A stretch of 64,000 nt of DNA from Alkalihalobacillus sp. LMS6 (GTDB taxonomy: Bacteria; Bacillota; Bacilli; Bacillales; Bacillaceae_D): positions 2,975,564-3,039,563 of the forward strand of contig NZ_CP093302.1 of NCBI RefSeq assembly GCF_024362765.1. Reading direction: 5' to 3'. A model generated the notes under the pieces. It was not told where the DNA came from and did not search any database. It was given only the letters and a program-made list of their open reading frames with translations. Positions within the stretch are counted from its first letter, which is position 1; each line of letters begins with the position of its first letter. The position numbers and the translations under genes are program-made. Of this stretch, positions 17,650-26,862 are shown piece by piece.

Positions 17650-20607
17650 TTATTTAAGCCTTGACTTAACAATTTTTCCAGCTTTATTAACAATAGGAAC
17701 GTTTTTATACCTTCGCCAAATAGCTATTAGTAGATCATTATTTTTTACTCTTTCGGAAAAAGTCTTACTTCTGTTAATTACTTTTGATTTTTTATTTATT
17801 TCATTAAATATCCGACTGCTATTTTGATGATCTGTATACTTAAAATAAAAATTCCTCATGTTAACATACTCTTTTTTCTCTTCAAATCCTGTTTCTATAT
17901 AATAGGATAATGAATTGACTAAACTTTCCACATTATAACAAGCGTCTCCAAATAAATCCTTTTGTAAATCCATATAAGCACCTTGATGATATTCATACTT
18001 ATCTAAATCAAATTGAAAGAATACCACAGGTTTCTTTTGATAGTACATTTCCCAAGCGACACTCGAATAGTCAGTTATTAATAAGCTAGCCTTCATAAGA
18101 AGTGTGTTAACTTTTTCTTCGCCGAAAGCCAGAATTCTTATATTATTATTGTCAGTTACAAAGCTCTTAACATAAGGCATAAACTTGGGATGAACATAAA
18201 AATTCAAACGAATGTTATTAGTATTTAAAAGATGAAGAAGTTTATCCGAGTTTAGCAAATTATCATAGGCTTTATAGTAATCCGATTTAACAAACTCACT
18301 TTCAGTAACTTCCTCAAGCCAGTTTCTCCATGTGGGCATTAAGAAGATTTCTTTTTGAGTTAACTTCTCTGAATGATCCTCAAGTACATCCCAACGAGAT
18401 AATCCTGTGACCGCCATATGTTCTTCCTTGTACCCAAAATGTTCCTTAACTATTTCCTTTTCAAACTCAGAGGATACAACAAACAATTCGGCTGTATTAG
18501 CAGTATTGTAATTAAAGGTTGAATCGACTTTCTTTAATCCTAGTACTCCATGCTGTAAAAAAACATATTTCTTTTGGTTTAAGTGCTCTCTAATGATGCC
18601 ATGAGACACCCTCCATGCATAACCATGTCCTTTTGCCTCAGATGATACAATTAACGTACTACGTAGTAGTAGTAATAAATGTTTGTAAGACATGAAATAC
18701 ACCACTCTATCTAAATAGGGTGTTAAATTCGCCTCATCAGCTGTACCTTTTTTAATAACATAGTATATCGGCTTATCCTTCTGATTTTCATAGCAATATT
18801 TAAAGAAATAAAAGCTATTATCTTGAGCCGTTTCACTGAATTTCTCATGGATTAGCCATATGTTTTCTTTCTTTTTAAATTGATAGAAGGTAGAGTAAAC
18901 TAAATAAGCTAGGTATTCAACAAGTTTATTAGATCTTTCCTCAAAATTACCTTTTAAGCGATAAGTTAAACTCACCCCGCCATTAATTGTTACATAAGGA
19001 TAGATTAAATATCCATTTTTATCTTGTATCGTATATTTAAACATTAAGTGCTTTAACTTCTTCTTAATCAAAAAACTATCATTAGCTAGCCTAATACTAA
19101 CTTCTTGATTATCAATTTCAACAATTACATAAAAATCCCAATAAAACTGTTCTAATGGTAAATTTAAAAGGTCTAATTGAAAATCTGCTTTAATTTTTCT
19201 ATCATATCTTTCTTCTTCATTCTCAATTCTGAAGGTTTTTTCATAATCTGAACGTAATGTTAAATCTAAACCTTTAACCTTTAAATTATCACCTTCAATA
19301 CTCCAAACATCGATTGTTATATTTAATTTTTTTTCCGTCATATCAAGTTTTTTCATTGCAACTTGAATTGGAAATTTATTTTTCATAAAGGAATTTTTCG
19401 TAGTGAAATGAAAACTTATTTCATTACTTTTGGTTACATAAGGGATAACTGATTGCTTAAAATTAATCTCATGATAACCAATGAATTTGTCCTTATCACT
19501 TATACACCCTAAACTGTATAAACCAACTCTATTTCTTTCGACGTATTTCTGAGTATGATTTTCAGCGAATAAGTCCCAACGAGTGTTTTGAACAAACTCT
19601 TCATTAAAGCAGCTTATATCAATTGACAAGAAACTCCCACGCTCGTTTTTAACTATACTTGTATCAATATAAAACCGCTCTTCGGTGCCTCTTCGTTTAA
19701 TATAAAACTTATAGTCAATAAAAGAATCTTCATTCTCAATGGCAAATAGCAAAGCACTGTTATCATCTTTCCATATATAGTTAAGAAATGATAAATGCCC
19801 TTTTATAACAGGTAAGTTTTCTATTCCAAATCCATAATTCATACTCAAAATTAAACTCTGATTTATATTGAAGTTGTATGTTTGTCCATACTTTGACTCT
19901 TGAACAGAGCTGTTTTGATAAAGTGGTTCGTACCTCTCAATAATGTTTTTATTAAAAAATCGAACATAAAAGTTATGAAGTCCTTTTAGTGATTTTAACT
20001 TGTGATTTGATATTAAAAAACCTTTTTTTTCTTTTGATAAATACAAAGGCTCTTGTACAATGTTGCCATTGTTATTGTAAATCACTAATTCATATTGAAC
20101 ATTCTCTTTGAATAATTTTAAGCTTTGAGAAGTTAAAAGAAGCAGAGTGGAAATTTCAGTATGAAAGATTCCTTCAACGAAAATTTTCGTTTCAAAAGTA
20201 GGATAAATTTGTTCTTGTATACTTATAGGGGTTGAGACTTTTAAATTCAATTTATTCTTTTTGGTGAGGTTTGGAATAACCACACGATCATCTGCTATGT
20301 GGATAGCTGGTTTCAAAAAGCTCATTTTTTTCGGTGCTGCGGGCCCTAATAAGTGTAATTGAACAAATTCATATTTATTCGTTTCTTTAGCAAGTATTTG
20401 CCAATCCCCAATTTCAAGTAAAGCCAATTGTTCTATGGAAATAAAAATACTATCTTCATTCTTTATTGCTGATAATTTAATTTCATGGGTATCGTTTTGC
20501 ACAGCATAAAATTGCAATCTTTCATTATCATCAAATGAGTTATTATCGATTTCAAATTTCAACCCTAACTCATTCCACATTACATTCTTTAAATTATAGC
20601 GAGCCAA
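17650..20607 (-). CDS. TagF-like CDP-glycerol glycerophosphotransferase with long N-terminal extension
   Basis: 985 residues, well over the roughly 750 of B. subtilis TagF. The C-terminal part (about 595-965) is a Glyphos_transf domain: an SSEAKGHGYAWRV segment, KYVFLQHGVLGLKK with the catalytic-type His, MPTWRNWLEE, a FYVHPKF segment and LITDYSSVAWEMYYQKKPVVFF. Such enzymes polymerise glycerol- or ribitol-phosphate from CDP-alcohols at the membrane surface. Residues 1-590 are beta-rich with no motif I recognise, but contain repeated segments (LIKKK / IRLANDSFLIKKKL) like those ahead of TarL/TarK-type catalytic domains. TTG start with AAAAGGTG upstream. It lies 118 bp downstream of tagD, the probable source of CDP-glycerol. 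Confidence 0.87.
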   Translation of the reverse strand: MARYNLKNVMWNELGLKFEIDNNSFDDNERLQFYAVQNDTHEIKLSAIKNEDSIFISIEQLALLEIGDWQILAKETNKYEFVQLHLLGPAAPKKMSFLKPAIHIADDRVVIPNLTKKNKLNLKVSTPISIQEQIYPTFETKIFVEGIFHTEISTLLLLTSQSLKLFKENVQYELVIYNNNGNIVQEPLYLSKEKKGFLISNHKLKSLKGLHNFYVRFFNKNIIERYEPLYQNSSVQESKYGQTYNFNINQSLILSMNYGFGIENLPVIKGHLSFLNYIWKDDNSALLFAIENEDSFIDYKFYIKRRGTEERFYIDTSIVKNERGSFLSIDISCFNEEFVQNTRWDLFAENHTQKYVERNRVGLYSLGCISDKDKFIGYHEINFKQSVIPYVTKSNEISFHFTTKNSFMKNKFPIQVAMKKLDMTEKKLNITIDVWSIEGDNLKVKGLDLTLRSDYEKTFRIENEEERYDRKIKADFQLDLLNLPLEQFYWDFYVIVEIDNQEVSIRLANDSFLIKKKLKHLMFKYTIQDKNGYLIYPYVTINGGVSLTYRLKGNFEERSNKLVEYLAYLVYSTFYQFKKKENIWLIHEKFSETAQDNSFYFFKYCYENQKDKPIYYVIKKGTADEANLTPYLDRVVYFMSYKHLLLLLRSTLIVSSEAKGHGYAWRVSHGIIREHLNQKKYVFLQHGVLGLKKVDSTFNYNTANTAELFVVSSEFEKEIVKEHFGYKEEHMAVTGLSRWDVLEDHSEKLTQKEIFLMPTWRNWLEEVTESEFVKSDYYKAYDNLLNSDKLLHLLNTNNIRLNFYVHPKFMPYVKSFVTDNNNIRILAFGEEKVNTLLMKASLLITDYSSVAWEMYYQKKPVVFFQFDLDKYEYHQGAYMDLQKDLFGDACYNVESLVNSLSYYIETGFEEKKEYVNMRNFYFKYTDHQNSSRIFNEINKKSKVINRSKTFSERVKNNDLLIAIWRRYKNVPIVNKAGKIVKSRLK

Positions 20608-20725
20608 ATTACAACACCTTTTCTAATACTTGATTTTAAATACCTTTTAAATATTACGAGGTAAAATTAAATGTCTATTTGGTATCTAAACTGAAGTCTT
20701 TTATATGAAATAAACCTCTAAATAT

Positions 20726-21115
20726 TTACTGATCTTTCACTTCTGTTTTTATCTTTGTTGTTGAGATTCCAACTGTTCTTGGAAGGTATATTACCTCACA
20801 ACTTCTTTCCAAGTAATCGAACTCCCCTTCCCAATCATCTCCCATGACAAAAATATCAATATTATTTTCTTCAACATCTTTTAATTTTTGTTCCCAGTTT
20901 ATTTCTGGAATAACTTGATCAACATATCTAATAGCTTCCAAGATTTTTTTCCTATTCTCAAAGCTATGATATGCCTCTTTATGTTTACGACTATTAAATT
21001 CATCTGTTGAAAGGCCTACAATTAAATAATCCCCTAAAGATTTTGCTCTTTTTAATAACTCTATATGTCCCCAATGGAGTAAATCAAACGTCCCATAGGT
21101 TATTACTTTTTTCAT
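20726..21115 (-). CDS. tagD: Glycerol-3-phosphate cytidylyltransferase TagD
   Basis: Makes CDP-glycerol from CTP and sn-glycerol-3-phosphate, the donor for poly(glycerol phosphate) teichoic acid. It has the nucleotidyltransferase motifs YGTFDLLHWGHI (HxGH) and GISTTKIK (ISTT), the key lysine/arginine region FNSRKHKE, and 129 residues, the same as B. subtilis TagD. The start has AGGAGGAG upstream. It lies between the CDP-alcohol phosphotransferase-like gene and the TagF-like polymerase. Confidence 0.95.
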   Translation of the reverse strand: MKKVITYGTFDLLHWGHIELLKRAKSLGDYLIVGLSTDEFNSRKHKEAYHSFENRKKILEAIRYVDQVIPEINWEQKLKDVEENNIDIFVMGDDWEGEFDYLERSCEVIYLPRTVGISTTKIKTEVKDQ

Positions 21116-21171
21116 CTCTACTCCTCCTAAAGATACGCCCTACACTTGTTTATTTCTGCACTCTCTTTCAA

Positions 21172-21936
21172 TTATGAAAGTTTTTTGTTTGTTACATATA
21201 ACCGTAAAATAGTTTTCCCAATTAACGATAACACAAAAAACATTATATAAAATTTAATAATGGAAACAGGTATGAACATTAATATGTTCAGTATAGACAA
21301 AGAAGCGATAAATAAAAAGAATCCAGGTAATCCAAGTAATACTCCTGTTATTTCGAAGACTGCTGACTTAGTTCTAATTTCATTCATAGGATCTCTTACT
21401 ACTTTTTGGTTCTTCTCGGTTAGTTGATAAGCCAAGGGTACAAACAAACTCATTATAACCCCAGAGATTGCTAAGTACATTGTAATACCAGATAATCCCG
21501 TTAATTCTAATTGATCGTTAAGAATAAATATAACTAATATCATTGAGACAAAAATAGGTAACGTGGCTCCTTGAATTAATAGATCAATGAAGTACCCCTT
21601 TTTTGAAGTGTTTTCGGTAAGACGTGCTACTTCTCCATCAACACAATCCAATAGGTATCCAATATTGTAGAATAGAAAAGCCATAAGAAAGGCTACCGGT
21701 GTTGCTTGAATAAGCCATGCTCCGGATGAAACAACAAATATGGCACTAAGCCAACTTATTGCATTTGGCGTTAATTTTAGTTTTATAAAAAGGATGGTCA
21801 CAAAGATTGATAACCTTCTTAACACATACCAAGACCATAAATCTTCTTTTGCGCTATACGATTGAGAACGTTCCCTAAGCGCTGTTATTCTTTTCGTATC
21901 AAACCATGTTGATGCAATTTGTTTGTGTCTCATCAT
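21172..21936 (-). CDS. CDP-alcohol phosphatidyltransferase family membrane protein (variant motif)
   Basis: 254-residue integral membrane protein with about six helices and the CDP-alcohol phosphotransferase signature D-x2-D-G-x2-A-R-x8-G-x3-D at LLDCVDGEVARL through GYFIDLL. The family's final Asp (four residues after the last one) is Gln here (CAA codon). That Asp acts as a general base in characterised members, so activity or chemistry may differ. Substrate unknown; next to tagD and two CDP-glycerol transferases, a CDP-glycerol- or CDP-ribitol-linked acceptor is plausible (inference). Its ATG directly follows the TagB-like stop codon, with AGGAGA inside that gene's end. Confidence 0.85.
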   Translation of the reverse strand: MMRHKQIASTWFDTKRITALRERSQSYSAKEDLWSWYVLRRLSIFVTILFIKLKLTPNAISWLSAIFVVSSGAWLIQATPVAFLMAFLFYNIGYLLDCVDGEVARLTENTSKKGYFIDLLIQGATLPIFVSMILVIFILNDQLELTGLSGITMYLAISGVIMSLFVPLAYQLTEKNQKVVRDPMNEIRTKSAVFEITGVLLGLPGFFLFIASLSILNILMFIPVSIIKFYIMFFVLSLIGKTILRLYVTNKKLS

Positions 21937-23118
21937 CTATTCTCCTGCCTTAAAGACACGTTCCACCACTCGCCTTGTCGCCTGACCGTCGTCTAATGGA
22001 CAGTATAACTGATAAAACGTTTCGTTTTTCCCATCAATTATTTCTTTAGAAGCGCGAATTATGGCTTCAATACACTCATCGCTTGTTTTCACAATTGGCC
22101 CTGGTGCATGGTCTTCTAATGAGAAGTAAAATCCTCTAATGTCGTCTCGATATTCTTCAAGATCATAAGCAAAGAATATCATTGGTCTACGTAAGATTGC
22201 AAAATCAAAAAAGACAGATGAATAATCCGTTATTAAAATGTCAGCAATAAGATATAGCTCATTGATATCTATACTATGTGTTACATCAATCACCAATCCT
22301 TCATATCCACTCAAGTTAGGTGGGGTTGTAATGAAAGAGTGTAAGCGTATTAAAATAACGTAATCGTCACCAAGTTGTTCTTGACAACGCTTTAAATCAA
22401 GTTGTAGATCAAAGTGGTATGAACCAGGTCCAGCATTGTGGTGATCTCGCCACGTTGGCGCATATAAGACTACTTTCTTCTCAAGTGGGATGTTTAGCTT
22501 CTTTTTCAAAGCTTCAATGTTTGCTTCGTTGTTTCCATTAATGAGTCGATCATTTCTAGGGTAACCTGTTTCTAATATCGTCTTTTCAAATGCAAATGCT
22601 CGTTTGAAAATTTCGGTTGAATAGGGATTGGGTGAAATTAAATAATCCCAATTTTTTGCTTCCTGATGGAAATTTTCAACATATCGATCCTTATCCGTGC
22701 CAGGCATTCGAACTTCGTCCATGTCTGCAGCCAGCTTTTTCAAAGGAGTACCGTGCCACGTTTGCATATAAGTCGTGTGACCTGGTTTTTGAATCCAGTT
22801 TGGCATACGACTATTTGTTACCCAATAACGAGACCGAGCTAGTTCAAAAAACCACCTTAAACTTAGTCTCTTAATATATGGAATGTTTCTCTCTTCAAAC
22901 TCTTTAACAAAGTTTTTATTTACGCTCCATATAAGATTGTAGCTACTCTTCTCTTCTTTGAGGTATTCATAGATTGCTCTTGGGTTACAGCTGTATTGTT
23001 TTCCGGAATAGCTTTCAAACATCACTTGCTTTTGTTTTACTGGCAACTTTGCAGATGCTTGAAAAAAAAGTTTGGTTAGTCGTCTAACTACATTCAACCG
23101 CTTTAGCTTTTTTAACAT
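21937..23118 (-). CDS. CDP-glycerol glycerophosphotransferase family protein (TagB-like)
   Basis: 393-residue Glyphos_transf protein. Characteristic motifs are MQTWHGTPLKKLAADMD (catalytic-type His), SPNPYSTEIFKRAF, VLYAPTWRDHH, a VILIRLHS segment and DILITDYSSVFFDFAILRRP. TagB/TarB-type enzymes add the first glycerol-phosphate to the lipid-linked disaccharide; TarF-type enzymes extend it, and sequence inspection does not separate these. An open frame reaches 23160, but ATG 23118 follows GGAGAGGG and gives the basic start MLKKLKRL. It is 68 bp downstream of the sugar transferase. Confidence 0.88.
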   Translation of the reverse strand: MLKKLKRLNVVRRLTKLFFQASAKLPVKQKQVMFESYSGKQYSCNPRAIYEYLKEEKSSYNLIWSVNKNFVKEFEERNIPYIKRLSLRWFFELARSRYWVTNSRMPNWIQKPGHTTYMQTWHGTPLKKLAADMDEVRMPGTDKDRYVENFHQEAKNWDYLISPNPYSTEIFKRAFAFEKTILETGYPRNDRLINGNNEANIEALKKKLNIPLEKKVVLYAPTWRDHHNAGPGSYHFDLQLDLKRCQEQLGDDYVILIRLHSFITTPPNLSGYEGLVIDVTHSIDINELYLIADILITDYSSVFFDFAILRRPMIFFAYDLEEYRDDIRGFYFSLEDHAPGPIVKTSDECIEAIIRASKEIIDGKNETFYQLYCPLDDGQATRRVVERVFKAGE

Positions 23119-23186
23119 TGTTAAACCCTCTCCGTTACAAACAGATTCCCCACATACCATTTGTGATGTGGGGAATTCACATTTCT

Positions 23187-24575
23187 TTAGTGGCTCTGTT
23201 GCTTCTTTGTGTAGTAAGAAACTTTCTTGTCCGCTTTTTTATTTTTGCTTGTATTCGTTTCGCCTTCTGATTTTGCTTTGTTAATCACAACCAAAATTGT
23301 TTGCATCAGAATCGTTAAATCCAACCAGAAGGAGTAATTTCGAATATAGTGTAAATCAAATTTAAGTTTTTTATCCGCATCTGTCGTATATTTCCCCATG
23401 ACTTGTGCATAGCCAGTTATGCCTGGCTTTACTGCGTGTCGGTAGTTGAACCATTTGTTCTCACGTTGGAACTGCTTTGTGAAAAATTCCCGCTCTGGTC
23501 TTGGACCAACAAGCGACATATCGCCTTTTACAACGTTAATCAACTGTGGCAATTCATCAATTCTCGTTTTACGAATAAATTTCCCCATCTTCGTGATGCG
23601 GTCATCATTAGATTTCGCGAGGATTGGTCCGGTTTTCGACTCTGCGTCAATAACCATGGAACGAAATTTTAAGATGTTAAAGGGTTTATGATTTTTCCCT
23701 ACACGTTCTTGTTTAAAGAAAATCGGTCCGCGATCTTCAAGCTTAATGGCAAGAGCGGTTACGAGCATGACTGGTAACGTTGCAACAATCATTACAACCG
23801 CAGCGGCGATGTCTACGCCACGTTTAACAAGTAGTTGTGTTAATGAGAGTGTAAACGGCTTTACTTGCATCACCATCGTATCGTCCATGGTGGTAACCGA
23901 CGTATTCATTAGCAACATGTCGTTCACTTTAGGAACGACGTAGACCAGCTTTTTGTTTTTCATTGCGTGAAACATTAAGCGATCTTTTTTCTCTTCATCT
24001 AGCTCGGAGCCGATGAAAACAACGTTGAATTGATTAATTTGCGTTCTTAGTTGCGCAAGCGATTCTTTTTTGTCGTACCATCTTACGTAGCTACTTTTTG
24101 AAAGGAAGGAAGCTAAACTGTCTTCCATCTCTTCGAATTCTTTTTCCGTCCCAATAAACATGACTTTCCCTTTTCGCGACAGCTGGCTATATTTCGTGTA
24201 GGCTGACTTCCAAATAAATAAAGAAAGAAATGCAAATCCGTGTGCAGAAAGAAGGACCGACCTTGGCATCGCAAATTCTCGGAAGAAGAAAGACACAGTC
24301 ATCGTTATTAATAAGATGAATGTGACGGCAATTGCAAGCTTTCGTACGATATCCCACACGTCATATTGTACCAATCGATCAAGTTCATATATGCCTAGAA
24401 ATAAAATGCTTATCACAATAATCCAAGGTAAAATTCCTAAGAAAGCATCGTAGTTTTTAGGAGTCATTTGGTCATTAAAAAGAAGAAAAGCAAGTCCGTA
24501 TGATAATACAATTAAAAGTAAATCGACGACCATTGTAAGCGCTCGTGTCGCGCGGTTTGGTATCATATTTGGCAT
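23187..24575 (-). CDS. Undecaprenyl-phosphate sugar-1-phosphate transferase (WcaJ/TuaA-like)
   Basis: Polyprenyl-phosphate hexose-1-phosphate transferase, 462 residues. Four predicted N-terminal membrane helices (residues about 10-115) precede a CoA-binding-like soluble region. The C-terminal bacterial sugar transferase domain starts near KRGVDIAAAVVMIVATLPV and contains GPIFFKQERVGKNHKPF, KFRSM, RKTRIDELPQLINV and MSLVGPRPE. It starts lipid-linked polymer synthesis by loading a hexose phosphate on undecaprenyl phosphate. Start ATG 24575 with AGGAG eight bases upstream is preferred over 24596. Pairing a TuaA/WcaJ-type primer with teichoic acid enzymes is unusual compared with the B. subtilis TagO/TagA route. 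Confidence 0.93.
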   Translation of the reverse strand: MPNMIPNRATRALTMVVDLLLIVLSYGLAFLLFNDQMTPKNYDAFLGILPWIIVISILFLGIYELDRLVQYDVWDIVRKLAIAVTFILLITMTVSFFFREFAMPRSVLLSAHGFAFLSLFIWKSAYTKYSQLSRKGKVMFIGTEKEFEEMEDSLASFLSKSSYVRWYDKKESLAQLRTQINQFNVVFIGSELDEEKKDRLMFHAMKNKKLVYVVPKVNDMLLMNTSVTTMDDTMVMQVKPFTLSLTQLLVKRGVDIAAAVVMIVATLPVMLVTALAIKLEDRGPIFFKQERVGKNHKPFNILKFRSMVIDAESKTGPILAKSNDDRITKMGKFIRKTRIDELPQLINVVKGDMSLVGPRPEREFFTKQFQRENKWFNYRHAVKPGITGYAQVMGKYTTDADKKLKFDLHYIRNYSFWLDLTILMQTILVVINKAKSEGETNTSKNKKADKKVSYYTKKQQSH

Positions 24576-24712
24576 CGTCTTAACTCCTAGATTCATAGAA
24601 TTTTAAACTAAGCTTCATTTTAGCATAAGAACGATCGAATGTCTTTTGTCAAAAGAAGGTTTTATAAAATACCATAGAGGCCGCATTCTTCACATATTTT
24701 TTCATAGTCGAT

Positions 24713-25738
24713 TTATTGATTAGTCCGCTTAATATGCCAATAAGGACGCGAAAAATATGCTTGAAAGGAAGCAAACCCACGTACGAAATGCAAGATGAAA
24801 AACGTGCCGATGCACGGAAGCCAAAGTGAAATTCCATTTTCTTTTGCACATTGATAAGAGACGGTGGCGTTTAAAACAACATAAATCAAAACGATGCCGC
24901 TAAACAAAAGGAGCATGGTCGTACTAAAAAAGGAGGCAATCAATAAGAGAAGGCCTGTTATAAAAGCAAGCAGCGGAATTCGATGCCTTAACCCTAGCGC
25001 ACCTGGTGTAGCGGCGTTGGCAATCATATTCCATTTCCCATCGCCTAATGATTTATCAATCAAGCCCTTCAATGTTGGGCGCACATAATACGTTGATTGT
25101 ATCGTTGTCGACAAATAAAAGGTCTTCCCCAAGTCACGCATTCGTTTATGAAATTCAATATCTTCATTTCGCTTTAATCGCTCGTCAAACAATCCCACAT
25201 CCGTAAAAACAGAACGTTTATAGGCGCCATATGGTACCGTATCAACGTACCCTTTCCAATCTTTTCCTTCTAATGTGCGAAATTTTGAATTGCCGACACC
25301 AAATGGATGGGAATAGACATACTCATTTACTTTCCCTTGTTTTCCAACACCTCGTGATTGAATAATCCCGCCGACAACGTCTGCATTTGGCTGCTGTTTA
25401 ATGCAGTCTACATACTGCTGGAGAAAGTCGTTAGGAACGGAAGTATGACCATCTACACGCAAAATGTAGGCACCACTCGCTTCCTTAATTCCAATATTCC
25501 ATCCTGTAGGTAATGTTTTCTTTGGATTGGTTACTACTTTAATTGCGTGTCCGCTAGCCACGTACTCATTTACAATATCTAATGTTTTGTCTGTAGATTC
25601 TCCATCGACAATGATTAATTCAAACGTATACCCTTCCCTTTTTTGATTGAGGAGATTTTCAATTAATGAGGCGATATAGCGCTCTTCATTTCGAATGACG
25701 AGCAACACGCTTATGTGTAACGTTTCATTATTTAACAT
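24713..25738 (-). CDS. Family 2 glycosyltransferase, ExoA-like
   Basis: 341 residues. GT-A domain at residues about 8-230 with LLVIRNEERYI, IVDGESTDKTLD, ILRVDGHTSVP (DxD-like metal site) and RNEDIEFHKRMRDLG (ED motif). Three or four hydrophobic helices follow at the C-terminus (about 250-330), as in succinoglycan ExoA-type transferases. It probably adds a sugar to a lipid-linked intermediate on the cytoplasmic face. AAGGAGAA precedes the ATG. It is the first gene of the minus-strand glycopolymer cluster. Confidence 0.9.
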   Translation of the reverse strand: MLNNETLHISVLLVIRNEERYIASLIENLLNQKREGYTFELIIVDGESTDKTLDIVNEYVASGHAIKVVTNPKKTLPTGWNIGIKEASGAYILRVDGHTSVPNDFLQQYVDCIKQQPNADVVGGIIQSRGVGKQGKVNEYVYSHPFGVGNSKFRTLEGKDWKGYVDTVPYGAYKRSVFTDVGLFDERLKRNEDIEFHKRMRDLGKTFYLSTTIQSTYYVRPTLKGLIDKSLGDGKWNMIANAATPGALGLRHRIPLLAFITGLLLLIASFFSTTMLLLFSGIVLIYVVLNATVSYQCAKENGISLWLPCIGTFFILHFVRGFASFQAYFSRPYWHIKRTNQ

Positions 25739-25866
25739 AGGGTTCTCCTTGTTCTAAGCCTAGCAAGGCAATTGGTTATATTCACGATTTGATTAAAAAA
25801 TTCTTTCTATGTGTACCAACCATGACTATAATAGATTGTAGATAATTGTCAAGAAAGGACGGAATG

Positions 25867-26655
25867 ATGTTGAAAAAAGCAATTTTCCCTCTTGTTATTG
25901 TTTTTAGTGTAACAGGAATTATCGTAAGCTATTTGTATTACCAGCAGCAAATTTCTTCTATTGCTGAAGATGCAACAACACTTAGTACCACTGATCAATC
26001 GGAAATAACCACTGAAGAAGAAGTCATAAATGAGTCGGACCTTGAAGATGTCTATTCTTCTGGCTGGTTAGGAGCCTATTTTGATTCAGAGCCTTCCGGC
26101 GATCAACATCTTGTATTTGTTGGATCTAACGCGTTTGAAAGCACGGAAAGTGACCTTACTTGGCCATCTATTGTCATGGATGAAACTCTTGAGGCCATTG
26201 CCCCCACCGAAATGGGCTATGACGTTTTAACATTTAGTGAAGAAACGATAACGTCTTCTTTAATCGATGATGCGGCTTCGGCCATTATCGCAGCTGAACC
26301 AACCCTGCTAATTGTTGAATCGTTCTCATTGAATGATAATCAATACTACCTTCCGTTCACCGAAGAAGAATCTGTTGAAAATTTAGCTACCTTTTTGACA
26401 CATATGGAAAATGAACTACCAGATATTGAAATCATTGTCGTTCCTTCTAATCCTTTTCCTAATGCCTTACATTATCTAGAACGAAAACAAGTTCTTGATG
26501 AACAAGCGGATTCATTGCCAGGAGAATACGTTGATCATTGGCAAGAGTGGCCGACGGGAGCCGAATTAGAGACGGTTATTCAAAACCTTCGACCAAATGA
26601 TGAGGGGCAGCAAATTTGGGCCGATGCATTTCTAGAATTTTTTATCGATTCATAA
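25867..26655 (+). CDS. Membrane-anchored SGNH/GDSL-like protein
   Basis: About 263 residues with an uncleaved-type N-terminal helix (residues 4-22) and an acidic extracellular domain. SGNH-like landmarks are visible: VFVGSNAFES as the nucleophile block, IVESFSLNDN as the Asn block and RPNDEGQQIW at the C-terminal block. The usual catalytic D-x-x-H is Q-N-L-R here. I recall similar variants among Bacillus exopolysaccharide-linked SGNH proteins, so this may be a family trait. Two adjacent ATG codons occur (25864, 25867); AAAGGA spacing favours 25867. It is divergent from the glycopolymer cluster, suggesting a link to polymer modification. Confidence 0.75.
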   Translation: MLKKAIFPLVIVFSVTGIIVSYLYYQQQISSIAEDATTLSTTDQSEITTEEEVINESDLEDVYSSGWLGAYFDSEPSGDQHLVFVGSNAFESTESDLTWPSIVMDETLEAIAPTEMGYDVLTFSEETITSSLIDDAASAIIAAEPTLLIVESFSLNDNQYYLPFTEEESVENLATFLTHMENELPDIEIIVVPSNPFPNALHYLERKQVLDEQADSLPGEYVDHWQEWPTGAELETVIQNLRPNDEGQQIWADAFLEFFIDS

Positions 26656-26710
26656 GCTTATGTGTTCAAAATTTTATCTGTTAATCATGTAAATTTCCGT
26701 TATAATGGAC

Positions 26711-26740
26711 AGCGTTCTACAAAACGTAGAACGCTTTTTG
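26711..26740 (+). terminator. Intrinsic terminator-like hairpin
   Basis: Stem AGCGTTCTAC / GTAGAACGCT around AAAAC, followed by TTTTG. A TATAAT (26701-26706) lies just upstream. The hairpin either ends the SGNH-like gene or sits as an attenuator at the start of an nrd leader. Confidence 0.75.
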
Positions 26741-26830
26741 TTTGTCGAAAAAACGTTGAAAATCGATTATCCACAAAGAAAGAGTTGAAACAAGCGTGTT
26801 TTTCCCACTTTCCCACAGGCTGGGGATAAA

Positions 26831-26844
26831 ATCAATATATTGAT
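26831..26844. promoter_or_regulatory. NrdR-box-like palindrome 1
   Basis: Perfect 14-bp palindrome ATCAATATATTGAT matching the core of the NrdR box (consensus ACAnnATATATnnTGT type). Its centre is 32 bp, three helical turns, from the second box. Confidence 0.7.
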
Positions 26845-26862
26845 TTATCTACGTTTATCGTC

